From DATGPD01 sp041398565 (GTDB lineage: Bacteria > Planctomycetota > UBA1135 > UBA2386): a stretch of DNA of 64,000 bases. Positions 23,536 through 32,459 of the stretch are shown here, piece after piece; position 1 is the stretch's first letter, and each line of letters begins with the position of its first letter. The notes below the pieces were generated by a model that did no database searches, was not told the origin of the DNA, and saw only the letters and a program-made list of their open reading frames with translations. The stretch lies in NCBI GenBank assembly GCA_041398565.1, contig JAWKUN010000002.1, positions 1,984,001 through 2,048,000 of the forward strand. Direction: 5' to 3'. The translations under genes were made by a program, and so were the position numbers.

Positions 23536-24612
23536 TTACGCGTAGTAGCGTCCGAAGCGGTTCTCGACGAAGTCGACGTAGTCGACCTGCTCTTGCCGGA
23601 CGAAGCCCTGGTTCGGCAGCTTGCCCGTCATCAGGAGATCGAGCACGGTGCACACGCCGGCGGCCGTGGTGATCTGGATGCCGCTCCAGTTCTGGTCGTC
23701 GATCCTCTGGTGCAGGACGGTGCGAGCGTAGGTGCGCTCGGTCAGGCGGCCGCGGTAGGTGCCGGTGGCGCTGACGAAGATCACGATCTGGTCCTGGAAG
23801 GTCGTCGGCAGGCAGCGCTCGAAGATGCGCGCCAGTTGCTCCTGGTGGTCGCGCATCTGCAGGTCGTGCAGCAGGAACTTCACCAGGTAGTTGTGGCCGG
23901 GGTAGCGCAGCGACTTGTAGTCGACGTTGCGCACCTTGCCAGCCAGCGTTTGGGCCAGGGTGCCGAGTCCCCCCGAAGTGTTGAAGGCCTCGTACTCGAC
24001 GCCGTCGATGGTGATGGTCTCGTGCCCTTCGAGCGGCGGCACGCTGCGCAGCTCGCCGTTCTCGATCACCTCGCAGGGCTGGCAGTACTCGTTGATCAGC
24101 CCCTCCGTGCTCCACGTGAGGTTGTACTTCAGCCTGTTCGACGGGTAGCGCGGCAGGGCTCCGACCCGCAAGCGCAGGTCGGTGACGTCGACCATGTCCT
24201 TGACCAGGTGCACGGCGGTGATGGTGATGAAACCCGGCGCCAACCCGCACTGGGGCACGAAAGCCGTCTTGGCGTCCTTGGCCAGCTCCATCACCTCTTT
24301 GGTCACCTCGACGTCTTCGGTGAGGTCCAGGTAGTGCAGCCCGTTGGCCTTGGCGCGCGTGGCGATCAGCGGGTTGCAGTGGAACGGTGCGCACGAGACG
24401 ACGGCCTGCGCGCCCTGCATGATCGAATCGAGGTCGGCGCCGCTGCTGAAATCGACGGCGCGGCCCGACGCGTGCGGCAGGCCGGCGACGACCCGCTCGA
24501 CGGCGTCGGCCGCGGCGTCACCGACGCGCAGTTCGTAGTCGCCGCAGCGGCCGAGGAAGTGGGCGACCATGCGTCCGATCTTGCCGGCGCCGAGTACGAC
24601 GATCTGCTTCAT
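23536..24612 (-). CDS. Saccharopine dehydrogenase family oxidoreductase
   Basis: A 358-residue NAD(P)-dependent enzyme. The start at 24612 gives MKQIVVLGAGKIGRMVAHFL, whose Rossmann GxGxxG pattern must be at the N terminus; the frame extends 33 codons upstream without support. Family marks follow: AQAVVSCAPFHCN, NGLHYLDLTEDVE and FVPQCGLAPGFI, the last being typical of saccharopine dehydrogenases and lysine 6-dehydrogenases. The catalytic C-terminal domain ends NRFGRYYA. Probably cytoplasmic and acting on lysine or a related amino acid, but the substrate cannot be read from the sequence. No lysine-pathway neighbours are present and there is no clear Shine-Dalgarno. Confidence 0.9.
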   Translation of the reverse strand: MKQIVVLGAGKIGRMVAHFLGRCGDYELRVGDAAADAVERVVAGLPHASGRAVDFSSGADLDSIMQGAQAVVSCAPFHCNPLIATRAKANGLHYLDLTEDVEVTKEVMELAKDAKTAFVPQCGLAPGFITITAVHLVKDMVDVTDLRLRVGALPRYPSNRLKYNLTWSTEGLINEYCQPCEVIENGELRSVPPLEGHETITIDGVEYEAFNTSGGLGTLAQTLAGKVRNVDYKSLRYPGHNYLVKFLLHDLQMRDHQEQLARIFERCLPTTFQDQIVIFVSATGTYRGRLTERTYARTVLHQRIDDQNWSGIQITTAAGVCTVLDLLMTGKLPNQGFVRQEQVDYVDFVENRFGRYYA

Positions 24613-24934
24613 GGGGGGTGTGGCTGCTGGTCGCGAGCTCGCAATGCGGTCGGAACTGTATGCGACGCCGCCAGCGGCCACCGCACCGAAACGCGTCCCG
24701 AACGGCTGCAAGCCCGGTTGGGCATCGGTATTTCACGCCGCGGGGATGAAGGGCAGTGTTCCGGTGCGACCGAGCCGACCGCTCGGCCCGGACCATCCGT
24801 GGCCGGACCCGCGAGTGCGACAGAACCGCGGCGGCCTCTTCGGCGCCGCACAGGTCAGGGCCGCACGAATCAAGACGCACAGATCAGAGCCATGCGGGAG
24901 GGCCGCACCTCGCGGGGCCGACCTTCGGCTGCAC
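24613..24934. other. Intergenic region, no gene seen
   Basis: A 322-bp stretch between the saccharopine-dehydrogenase-like gene and the methyltransferase gene, both on the minus strand. No frame shows domain-like sequence. A minus-strand TACAGT at about 24656-24661, some 45 bp before the dehydrogenase start, is a possible -10 box without a good -35. Confidence 0.4.
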
Positions 24935-25765
24935 CTACGGTCTCGCCACCAGATAGGCGATCCACGCGCGGTCGGCGCTGCCGCGCTCGACCTTGCGGTA
25001 GACCCCGTTGCCGGAGCCGGTGCGATGGTTGGTGCCCTCCCACAGGAAGTGCCAGTCTGAGAAGCCCGCTTCACCGAGCAGCTCGGTGAGTTCCGGCGGC
25101 GTCCACAGGCGCCACTCGTACACGAACGCGTTGCGCATCTTGCTGCCGTCCTTGAACTCGAAGTGGATGCGGCAGGTGCTGTGGTAGGTGAGCGGATCGA
25201 ACTCGTGCTGGTCCCACAGGTAGGTGAAACCACCGCAGCGACGGCGGTCGGTCTGCTCGTTCTGCGTCTCGCTGCCGCCCCACAGGTCGAGGAACAGCAT
25301 GCCGTCCTTCTTCAGCGAGCGCCGGCAGTTGACGAAGTAGCGCCGCATCTCGTCGCGCGTCTTGAAGATGAAGTAGCTGAAGTTGAGCGCGCACAGGATG
25401 TCGACCGCCGGTCGCTGGACGTCGAGCACGTTGGCCTGCAGGAGGGTGAGACGCTGGCGTTGGTCGTCGTCGAGCAGAGCGGCGACGTGGTGTTCCTTGC
25501 CCCAGGCCAGGGTCGGGCCGTCGAGGTCGACGCCCAGCGCCGTGTTGCGCGGGTGGCGCTGCACCCAGTGGCACGACAGGGCCGCGGTGCCACAGAAGTC
25601 CTCGCGGAAGGCGTGCGCGGCCTTGCCGGTGAGCTTCCGGTAGTAGCTGGCCATGAAGGCGGTGTCGGTGTCCGGCGCCTGCACGGCCTTGCTGTACAGG
25701 ACGAACTTGTCCGCGGTCCTCGCGGTGAGGGCGGAACGACGTTTCGGTGAGCGCGACTTCGCCAT
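24935..25765 (-). CDS. Class I SAM-dependent methyltransferase
   Basis: A 276-residue cytoplasmic enzyme. The start at 25765 (MAKSRSPKRR) is chosen because the basic N terminus leads directly into the family region; the frame is open to 25900. The Rossmann methyltransferase features are FREDFCGTAALSCHW (motif I region), NTALGVDLDGPTL (acidic end of beta-2), LLQANVLDV and VDILCALNFSYFIF (motif IV region), and MLFLDLWGG (motif VI region). The FREDFCGTA form of motif I is seen in a group of uncharacterised methyltransferases. Substrate unknown. It is divergent from the Gfo/Idh gene across 146 bp. Confidence 0.88.
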   Translation of the reverse strand: MAKSRSPKRRSALTARTADKFVLYSKAVQAPDTDTAFMASYYRKLTGKAAHAFREDFCGTAALSCHWVQRHPRNTALGVDLDGPTLAWGKEHHVAALLDDDQRQRLTLLQANVLDVQRPAVDILCALNFSYFIFKTRDEMRRYFVNCRRSLKKDGMLFLDLWGGSETQNEQTDRRRCGGFTYLWDQHEFDPLTYHSTCRIHFEFKDGSKMRNAFVYEWRLWTPPELTELLGEAGFSDWHFLWEGTNHRTGSGNGVYRKVERGSADRAWIAYLVARP

Positions 25766-25911
25766 GGGGGCCGCGCCTCTTAGCAGGTCGGCGCCGTCGC
25801 GGCCAGAGGTGATTCGCTGGCAAGGGGGGCGGGGCCGCCGCGCCGAGCGGAGCTGGCAGGCCGAGCAGGACCTGGTGGACTCGTGCCGCCGCAGCGGCAA
25901 TAAAGACGTCG

Positions 25912-26904
25912 ATGGTGCCGATGCACACGCAGCGGTCGGACGGTGCGCTCCGACTCGGGCTCGTCGGACCCGGCCGGACCCGCAACGGTCTCGGACCGTT
26001 CCTGGCGCGGCATCTCGAGCGTGCCGGCGCGCGCATCGTGGCGGTGTCCGGCCGGACGCGGGCGCGCACGGCGGCGGCGGCGGAAGAACTCGCCCGCGAC
26101 CTCGGCCACCCCGTCGCCGCGCACGGCGGCGTCGACGAACTGGTGCGGCACGACGGCCTGCACGGGCTGGTCATCGCGGCGCCGATCGAGGCGCACCTCG
26201 AAGCTCTGGCGGCTGCCGCGGCGGCCCGCCTGCCGACGCTGTGCGAGAAGCCTCTGGTCGACCCTCGCCAGCTCGCCGAGGCCCGGCGCCTGGTCGCGAC
26301 CTTCGCCAGCGCCGGCGTGCCCCTGCTCGAGAACTGCCAGTGGCCGTTGGCGGTGGCGGCGTTGCGGCGCGGCGGGGTCGTGCCGAGCGTGGCGCCGAGC
26401 GACTTCGCCATGCGGCTGTCGCCGGCAGGACGCGGCCGCAGCATGTTGGTGGACTCGCTGTCGCACTTCCTGAGCGTGCTGCAGGGGCTCGACGTGCTGG
26501 CGGAGAGCGCGCAGCTCGAACGCATCGAGTTCTCGTCGCGCGACCCCGCTGCGGGCGCCATGGTCCTCGAACTGGGCCTTCGCGCCGCGGACTCGGATGC
26601 GAGCCGGCGTGCCCGGGCCGTCAGCGCGCGTCTCGAGCTGGTGCACTGTCCGCAGCAGCCCCGGCCGGCGTGGCTCGAGTTCGACGGCCGGCGTCTCGAG
26701 CGACGTCTGGCGCTGCCGGCCTACCATTGGTCGTTCGCCGACGGTCAAAGCGAGCACGGAATCGGTGACCCGCAGGCGGAGCTCGCTTACAGTTTCGTCG
26801 AGATCCTGACGCACCCGAGTCCAGACCTTGTCCGACGCCACGCCGCAGCCGTCACCGCTCGAGCCGAACTCTTCACCGACATCGTCGGCGCCCACGACCG
26901 ATAG
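25912..26904 (+). CDS. Gfo/Idh/MocA-family oxidoreductase
   Basis: A 330-residue NAD(P)-dependent oxidoreductase-like protein. The N-terminal Rossmann fold starts LRLGLVGPGRTRNGLGPFL, and the family hallmark EKPL appears as LCEKPLVDPRQLAEARRL near residue 112. The second domain is less typical and shorter than in sugar dehydrogenases. Two in-frame Met codons lie at 25912 and 25921; neither has a good Shine-Dalgarno, and AATAAAG lies just upstream, perhaps as a -10. The downstream radical SAM frame starts inside this gene's 3' end (77-bp overlap), so the two products probably act together, for instance on a sugar or cofactor. Confidence 0.82.
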   Translation: MVPMHTQRSDGALRLGLVGPGRTRNGLGPFLARHLERAGARIVAVSGRTRARTAAAAEELARDLGHPVAAHGGVDELVRHDGLHGLVIAAPIEAHLEALAAAAAARLPTLCEKPLVDPRQLAEARRLVATFASAGVPLLENCQWPLAVAALRRGGVVPSVAPSDFAMRLSPAGRGRSMLVDSLSHFLSVLQGLDVLAESAQLERIEFSSRDPAAGAMVLELGLRAADSDASRRARAVSARLELVHCPQQPRPAWLEFDGRRLERRLALPAYHWSFADGQSEHGIGDPQAELAYSFVEILTHPSPDLVRRHAAAVTARAELFTDIVGAHDR

Positions 26905-28153
26905 GGCGGCCGCCGGAGGCAGCGAGCGCCGGGCCGAGGCCATCCACGACTTCACCGGCAAGCTGCGGCAGCCGGCGCTTTGGCCCTTCGTGCTCGACTA
27001 CGTGCAGTGGCAGCGGGCGCTGCGTGCGGCGCAGCGCGCCGGCGAACGGCTGCCACCGCTTCCCGACCTCGTGCCGCTCTCGATCAACCTCGACCTGACC
27101 ACGGCGTGCAACTACAAGTGCGATCACTGCATCGACTGGGACATCCTCAACCAGCCGATCAAGCACGAGGAGCAGGAGCTGCGCGACTCGTTGGCGCGCA
27201 TGGCCGAGCGCGGCCTCAAGAGCGTCATCTTGATCGGCGGCGGTGAGCCGACGCTGTTCCCGACGTTCCCGAGCTTCGTGCAGTTCTTGAAGGAGCTGGG
27301 CCTGCAGGTGGCGGTGGTCTCCAACGGCAGCCGCAACGACCGCATCCTGCAGGCGGCGCCGTGGTTCACCGCCGGCGACTGGGTGCGCCTGTCGCTCGAC
27401 TCCGGCAGCAACGCCACGTTCCAACGCATGCACCATCCGTCGAAGGCGTCGTTGACCCTCGACGAGATCTGCGGCTGGATCGCCAAGATCAAGGCGGTCA
27501 GCCCCGAAGTCGAGCTGGGCTTCTCGTTCGTCATCACCTGGAAGGGCGGCACCCGCGACGACGTGCGGGTGGTGGAGAACATCGGCGAGATCGAGATGGC
27601 AGCGCGGCGCGCCCGCGACGCCGGCTTCGACTACATCTCGTTCAAGCCGTTCCTCGAGCGGTCCGAGCAGGGCTCCGAGGTGATGGATCCGCTCAAGACA
27701 GAGGAGCACCTCCTGGGCGTCGTGCGGCGCATCGTCGGCGCCGTGGATGCGGCCAAGCGCCTCGAGCGGCCGGGCTTCCGGGTGATGGAGAGCACCAACC
27801 TGCGCATGCTCGTGCAAGGCAACTGGCGAGACTTCACCAGTCAGCCCAAGACCTGCCACATGCAGGCGCTGCGGCAGGTGCTCACGCCGCTCGGCCTCTA
27901 CAACTGCCCGGCCTACCGTGGCGTCGACCATGCCCGCATCGCCGACAAGGCCGGCTACAAGGACGCCGCCAACGGCGCCGACACGGCGGCTCGCACTTCG
28001 CACCTGCTGCAGACGTTCGACGCCAGCAAGAACTGCGCGGAGGTGACCTGCCTCTACAACGGGACCAACTGGTGGCTCGAGCGCCTCATCGAGGCGAGCG
28101 AGGATCCGGCGGCGATCCCGTTGTCGACCGACCGCGGCGACTGCTTCCTTTAG
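26828..28153 (+). CDS. Radical SAM protein
   Basis: A 441-residue protein if translation begins at the TTG at 26828, inside the preceding gene. The radical SAM cluster motif is CNYKCDHC (CxxxCxxC) at about residue 93, with LIGGGEPTLFP as the SAM-binding GGEP motif. Further Cys occur in the C-terminal third (KTCHMQ, YNCPAYRG, NCAEVTCLYN) and could bind an auxiliary cluster in a SPASM-like fashion. There is no ATG before the cluster motif; a GTG at 26990 would remove a conserved-looking helical region, so I prefer the TTG. Substrate unknown. The overlap with the Gfo/Idh gene implies co-expression. Confidence 0.88.
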   Translation: MSDATPQPSPLEPNSSPTSSAPTTDRAAAGGSERRAEAIHDFTGKLRQPALWPFVLDYVQWQRALRAAQRAGERLPPLPDLVPLSINLDLTTACNYKCDHCIDWDILNQPIKHEEQELRDSLARMAERGLKSVILIGGGEPTLFPTFPSFVQFLKELGLQVAVVSNGSRNDRILQAAPWFTAGDWVRLSLDSGSNATFQRMHHPSKASLTLDEICGWIAKIKAVSPEVELGFSFVITWKGGTRDDVRVVENIGEIEMAARRARDAGFDYISFKPFLERSEQGSEVMDPLKTEEHLLGVVRRIVGAVDAAKRLERPGFRVMESTNLRMLVQGNWRDFTSQPKTCHMQALRQVLTPLGLYNCPAYRGVDHARIADKAGYKDAANGADTAARTSHLLQTFDASKNCAEVTCLYNGTNWWLERLIEASEDPAAIPLSTDRGDCFL

Positions 28154-28187
28154 ACCTTCTCGCGGCGTCCGCGGCGCGCGCGCAGCG

Positions 28188-28211
28188 GCGCCGGGGTGCG
28201 TGCCCCGGCGC
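28188..28211. terminator. Hairpin between convergent genes
   Basis: GCGCCGGGG, a 6-nt loop and CCCCGGCGC form a perfect 9-bp GC stem in the 66-bp gap between the radical SAM gene and the convergent PhoX-like gene. There is no T-tract on either strand, but the placement fits a bidirectional terminator. Confidence 0.5.
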
Positions 28212-28219
28212 GGCCAGGC

Positions 28220-30040
28220 TCACTGGATCGTCACGATGACCGCGTTCGACGCGACCGCGCCGGTGGGCGGGCACGGCGGCGGCGACGACGGGCCGACGAA
28301 CACGAACTGCGCGGCCAGGACGAAGCCGGGCGTCGCCGAGCTCGGGATGGGCAGCGGCAGGCTGGCGCGGCCGCCGACATCGCTCGAGAGGCCGACGGTG
28401 AGGAACACGGTCGTCGGATCGAGCCAGAAGTTGAAGCCGAGCACCGGGATCGGCGACGGCAGGGCGGAGGCCGCCAGGGCCACCGCGCCCGGCGCCGACG
28501 CGGGGGCGTGGACGCAGCCGAGCGCGAAGTTGGCGTTGCCGACACTCGGGACCTGGCGCACCGACACCAGGACCGAACCGTCGCAACCGGCCGGCGAACC
28601 GCCGGCGTTGTCGACGCCCTGAGGCATCGTGAGGTTCGTCGGCAGGTTCAGCGCCAGCAGCTGACCGTTCTCGACGAGCTCACCGCCGAGGCTGCTGTGC
28701 GACTGCTCGACGAAGATGAACCAGCCGGCGCCGAGCGTACTGGCCGCGTCGATGACGCCCGAAGCCTCCTCGTCCTGGGTCACGAACGAGCTCGAGGTCG
28801 GGTCGAAGAAGGTCGGGTTGGCGGCGCCGATCTCGCCGAAGCTCTCCGACGCGGTGTCGTAGAGCCACATCTTGCCGAGCCGCACGTTGTTGCCCACGTC
28901 CTCCTGGAGAACGATGCGGCCCAGAGTGTCGACGCACAGGTTGTCGAACATCTCCTGCCCCTCGGTGCCCTCGAGAAGGGCGTCGACGGTGCCACCCAGT
29001 TCGGGCTGGGTGATGTCGGTGAATACCAACCGGTACAGGCGGCTGCGGCCGCCGCTCGCCGTGACCGTGTCGGTCGTGGCGAAGTAGTAGGTGTCTTGGC
29101 GGCCGGGACGCGGATCCCAGGCGCCGTCCTCGGGGCGCAGGAAGCGCGTCACGTTGGCGGCGATGCTGTTGGCGTCCAGGGTGGCGCCGGTGACGCCGAT
29201 CTGGCTGCCGAGGGCTGCCATCTCGAAGGTCGAGTGGATCGGCGTGGCGCGGCTCTCGGTGGGCACGCCGGGGACGCGCACGCCGTAGAGGACGCCGTTG
29301 GTCAGCCCGGCGAGCTCGATGTCGGTGCCCGTGCTCAGCTTGGTGCCCACGTAGACGTAGACCTGGCCGGGGGTGGTGTCGTCCTGGCCGATCACGATCG
29401 TCTTGAGCTGCTGGTAGGGACAGGCGACGCAGTTCTCCCAGCTGAAGCGGCCGAGCGCGGGCAGCTCCCACATCTGGTCCATGGCCGGGCCGGTGGCGAT
29501 GTGGGCCCAGGCGGTGCCTTCGGTGCCGCTCTCCTCGCCCTTCAAGAAGATGCGGGCATCCGTGCCGAGGGTGCCGAACCGGAAGGCGGAGGGCAAGGCG
29601 AGGTCGGCGGAGCAGAAGCGGCTGAGCGCGCGCGCTGGCTGCGACGACCAATGCACGTCGGCCGGCGCGTTGGTGAAGTCGCGGCCATTGGTGACGGTGA
29701 GGTCGTTCTGGATCTCCCAGCGCGACACGAACGAGCCGGCGAAGCCGGTACCGCGCACGATGCCCGCGGTGTTGCCGAGCTCGTGGTTCATCACCAGGGT
29801 CAGGGAGCCGCTGGTCGGTCCGGCGAAGGCGCCGAGACCGTCGGGGATGCCCACCATGCGGTAGCCGCCGACGGTGGAGACGGGATCGTTGACGGTGAAG
29901 ATCGAGGTGGTCGAGACTCCGGTGCGGCTGGGCAGCAGGTAGGGGACGACCGCGGTGCTGGGGCCGATGTTCTGCGCAGCGGCTGTCGCGGCCGCCAGGG
30001 AGATGATCAGCGTGGTGGAGAGATGGGTGCGTGCGACCAT
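28220..30040 (-). CDS. Secreted PhoX-like (DUF839) alkaline phosphatase
   Basis: A 606-residue exported protein. The start at 30040 gives a signal peptide (MVARTHLSTTLIISLAAATAAAQ). PhoX/DUF839 features are LVMNHELGNT (the conserved NHE near the N terminus), FLRPEDGAWDPR (RPEDG) and LVENGQLLALNL near the C terminus of the propeller. PhoX enzymes are extracytoplasmic beta-propeller phosphatases using Ca and Fe ions. About 100 extra C-terminal residues, ending ASNAVIVTIQ, look like the Ig-like tails of planctomycete secreted proteins. The signal is Sec-like rather than the usual Tat signal of PhoX, so activity may differ. Phosphate scavenging is the probable role. Confidence 0.8.
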   Translation of the reverse strand: MVARTHLSTTLIISLAAATAAAQNIGPSTAVVPYLLPSRTGVSTTSIFTVNDPVSTVGGYRMVGIPDGLGAFAGPTSGSLTLVMNHELGNTAGIVRGTGFAGSFVSRWEIQNDLTVTNGRDFTNAPADVHWSSQPARALSRFCSADLALPSAFRFGTLGTDARIFLKGEESGTEGTAWAHIATGPAMDQMWELPALGRFSWENCVACPYQQLKTIVIGQDDTTPGQVYVYVGTKLSTGTDIELAGLTNGVLYGVRVPGVPTESRATPIHSTFEMAALGSQIGVTGATLDANSIAANVTRFLRPEDGAWDPRPGRQDTYYFATTDTVTASGGRSRLYRLVFTDITQPELGGTVDALLEGTEGQEMFDNLCVDTLGRIVLQEDVGNNVRLGKMWLYDTASESFGEIGAANPTFFDPTSSSFVTQDEEASGVIDAASTLGAGWFIFVEQSHSSLGGELVENGQLLALNLPTNLTMPQGVDNAGGSPAGCDGSVLVSVRQVPSVGNANFALGCVHAPASAPGAVALAASALPSPIPVLGFNFWLDPTTVFLTVGLSSDVGGRASLPLPIPSSATPGFVLAAQFVFVGPSSPPPCPPTGAVASNAVIVTIQ

Positions 30041-30322
30041 GGCAGGTGCGTGGAACGGAAAAGAGGTCGGCGGGATGCCGAGGCGGCACTGCGAGCGATC
30101 GCTCCGGCCGCTTGAGGCGAAGCTCATAGGGGCGGGTATGAGCGTTCGAGCAAGATCGTGTCAGGCTTCGCGCAGGGCTCGCCCCCTCGTCTTTTCGCCG
30201 CCTCGAGGACGTCGACGTAGCCTGACTTCGAGGCTCCGGACGGCGAATCCGCCTTCGACGTAGTCTCGCGTCGCCGAGCGATTCGCCGTGTGCGACCAGT
30301 CGTGTGCCAGGCGTGGCGTGGG

Positions 30323-30973
30323 TCAGCCCGTGATCTCGCCGAGCCGTCGCTCCACCTCGTCGAGCCGTCGTTCGAGGGCTTCGAGACGGGCGTGCACATC
30401 GACGTCCGCGTTGCGCTCACGGGTCGTGGGGGCGTGGCGCGATTCGTCGGCGCCGTCGCTCGCGCCCTCGTGCTCGGCGAGCATCGGCCCCAGCAGGTGG
30501 CGCCAGCGCGCGTCGCGCTCGCGCGGCCGCCGGGGCAAGAGCTCGACCAGGCCGCCGTCGGCACGCTGGCTCATGGCGTCGAGGGCGTCGGCGATCGCCG
30601 CGCCTTCCAGGTGGACGCCCATGCGCGCCACCCGCGTGCGCAGCTCCGTCGGCGTCTGGGGCCCCCGCAGCAGGAGTTCGGCGAGGATCGCCTTCTCGGT
30701 GCGACCGACCCCCAGGCGCTCGTCGGTGCGGTGGACGTACTTGATGGCGCGGCTGCCCTCGCGCCGGCCGCACCAGTCCTTGAGGCACAGGCTGGTGAGG
30801 GCTCCCTCGACCTGGAACTCCTCCAGGTCCGAGATCGGGTCACGGTTGCTCTTCTGGTTGCAGCCGAGCACCAGGGAGTTGAGCGTCATCGGGTAGGTCT
30901 CGGGGACCGCCAGCTCCTTCTCGATGAGGACGCCGACGATGCGCTGCTCGGTGCGATCCAGGGGCTCGGCCAT
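30323..30973 (-). CDS. YceH family protein (DUF480), tandem winged helix
   Basis: A 216-residue protein with the family-defining N terminus LDRTEQRIVGVLIEKELAVP and the motifs YPMTLNSLVLGCNQKSNRDP and LLLRGPQTPTELRTR, which mark two winged-helix domains. The C terminus is a short coiled coil (RLEALERRLDEVERRLGEI). The family is widespread but of unknown function; DNA or RNA binding is likely. The start at 30973 has no Shine-Dalgarno; a TATCAT box ends 6 nt before it, giving a leaderless mRNA. It is divergent from the gene starting at 30991. Confidence 0.93.
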   Translation of the reverse strand: MAEPLDRTEQRIVGVLIEKELAVPETYPMTLNSLVLGCNQKSNRDPISDLEEFQVEGALTSLCLKDWCGRREGSRAIKYVHRTDERLGVGRTEKAILAELLLRGPQTPTELRTRVARMGVHLEGAAIADALDAMSQRADGGLVELLPRRPRERDARWRHLLGPMLAEHEGASDGADESRHAPTTRERNADVDVHARLEALERRLDEVERRLGEITG

Positions 30974-30990
30974 GTCGCTATGATAGCTGC
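30974..30990. promoter_or_regulatory. Bidirectional leaderless promoter
   Basis: Only 17 bp separate the ATG of the minus-strand YceH gene from the GTG of the plus-strand metallopeptidase-like gene. The near-palindrome GCTATGATAGC supplies a plus -10 (TATGAT, 30979-30984) and a minus -10 (TATCAT, 30980-30985), each exactly 6 nt from its start codon. Both mRNAs should begin at the start codon, and any -35 contact must lie within the opposite gene. Confidence 0.6.
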
Positions 30991-32409
30991 GTGTCCTCGG
31001 TCTTCGCTCGTGCGCCCGAACGGGTCGCGTCTGTCTGGCTGGGCGGCGTGCTCGGCGCGATCTCGGCGGCGGGCGCGCTCGCGCAGGTGCCGGACGACGA
31101 TGGTGCGGCTGGCGCGGACTTCGACGCCGTCGTCGCTCGCGCCGCGGTGCTCGCCGAGTGGGCCGGACAGAGCGGCTTCGTGCTCGAAGCGGGCGCGCTG
31201 GTGCGACGCGTGCAGCGCGTGCAGCCGGGGCACGCGAGCGCTGGCCTGCTGCGTCGCTTTGCCGACCACCTGGCCGACGTCGACGAGGAGCTCGACGAGC
31301 GTCTGCGACGGCAGCACGCCGCCGAGTTCGCGCGGGCCAACGCCGAGCTGCGCACCGAGCTGAAGCGCTTGCTGCCACCTCGGGCCGGCGACGCGTCGGC
31401 GCCGGATCGGGCCGCCATCCTGAGCGCGCTGGCGACGCTGGCACCCGACATGCCGGGCCTGGCCGAGCCGTTGCGTCGGTGCGGCCTCGAGATGCTGGGC
31501 GGCTATGGAGCGGTTCCGCGTGCCGACTTGGAGGCGGCCCGCGCCGAGCTGCGGCGGCTCGGCGGCGACTTCCTCTCGGCACTCGAGGCCGCGCACACCC
31601 GTGCTGCGTGGTCGGATGCCTTCGGCGTGCGCACGCGTCACTACCGGGTGGTGGCCAACCTCGACCTGCCGCTGGTGCTCGAAGTGGCGCGGCACCTCGA
31701 AGCCGTCTACCCGGTGTGGGAAGCGCTGGCCAACGAGGCCGGGCTCGAGCTGCACGAGCCGGTGGCGCCGCTCGAGGTGCGGCTCTACGACGCGCGCGCG
31801 ACGTTCGACGCGCTGATCGACGACCGCACCTTGCGCGCGGCGTGTGCGCGCGAGGTCGACACGGTAGGGGTCTACTCGCTGCGCTCGCGCGTCGCCTGCA
31901 CGTTCCTCGGCGACGACACGGCGGCCGCGCGACGCGCCTTGGTCGAGAACGCTTGCCACGAAGCGGTGCACCAGCTGTTCCACCTGCGCGTCCGCGGGCG
32001 AGCGTTGGTGGCGGCGGAGGACATCCCCTTCTCGTGGGTCGAGGAGTCGATCTGCCTCTATTGCGAGACCATCGATGCCGCCGCCCAGGTGCTCGGCACC
32101 CGCTGCGACGACGACCTGAGCCGCGGGCTCGACTGCGCCAGCACCGACTTCGATCCGCTGGCACGCGTGCGGCGCGTGTGCAACGGACAGTTCGTCGACG
32201 CCGGCGACTACGGCTGTGCGGCCCTGGTCGCGAGCTGCCTTCTGGAGGGGGGCGATCGCGAGTGGCGCGCCTCGTTCCTCGCGGCTCTGCGCGCCGACAT
32301 GCATGGCGCGGCGGGTGGGCCGGCGTTGCTACCGGCGCTCGGTGACGGCGCCAAGCTGCGCGCGCGTCTCGAGGCCCACGCCGAGAGGGTGCGGCAGCGC
32401 TGCCGCTGA
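30991..32409 (+). CDS. Exported HExxH metallopeptidase-like protein
   Basis: A 472-residue product from a GTG start with no leader. The N terminus (VASVWLGGVLGAISAAGALAQ) is a signal peptide. The first half is helical and charged. The second half carries a gluzincin-type zinc site: HEAVH (His323, Glu324, His327) followed about 25 residues later by WVEESICLY, where a Glu could be the third ligand, the arrangement seen in DUF1570-like peptidases. Substrate unknown. The frame ends 50 bp before the aldo/keto reductase gene on the same strand, and these genes may be co-transcribed. Confidence 0.75.
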   Translation: MSSVFARAPERVASVWLGGVLGAISAAGALAQVPDDDGAAGADFDAVVARAAVLAEWAGQSGFVLEAGALVRRVQRVQPGHASAGLLRRFADHLADVDEELDERLRRQHAAEFARANAELRTELKRLLPPRAGDASAPDRAAILSALATLAPDMPGLAEPLRRCGLEMLGGYGAVPRADLEAARAELRRLGGDFLSALEAAHTRAAWSDAFGVRTRHYRVVANLDLPLVLEVARHLEAVYPVWEALANEAGLELHEPVAPLEVRLYDARATFDALIDDRTLRAACAREVDTVGVYSLRSRVACTFLGDDTAAARRALVENACHEAVHQLFHLRVRGRALVAAEDIPFSWVEESICLYCETIDAAAQVLGTRCDDDLSRGLDCASTDFDPLARVRRVCNGQFVDAGDYGCAALVASCLLEGGDREWRASFLAALRADMHGAAGGPALLPALGDGAKLRARLEAHAERVRQRCR

Positions 32410-32459
32410 GGCCCCGGCTCGTCGAAACTCGCCAGGGATCCTGGTAAGACCGCGGGCCA

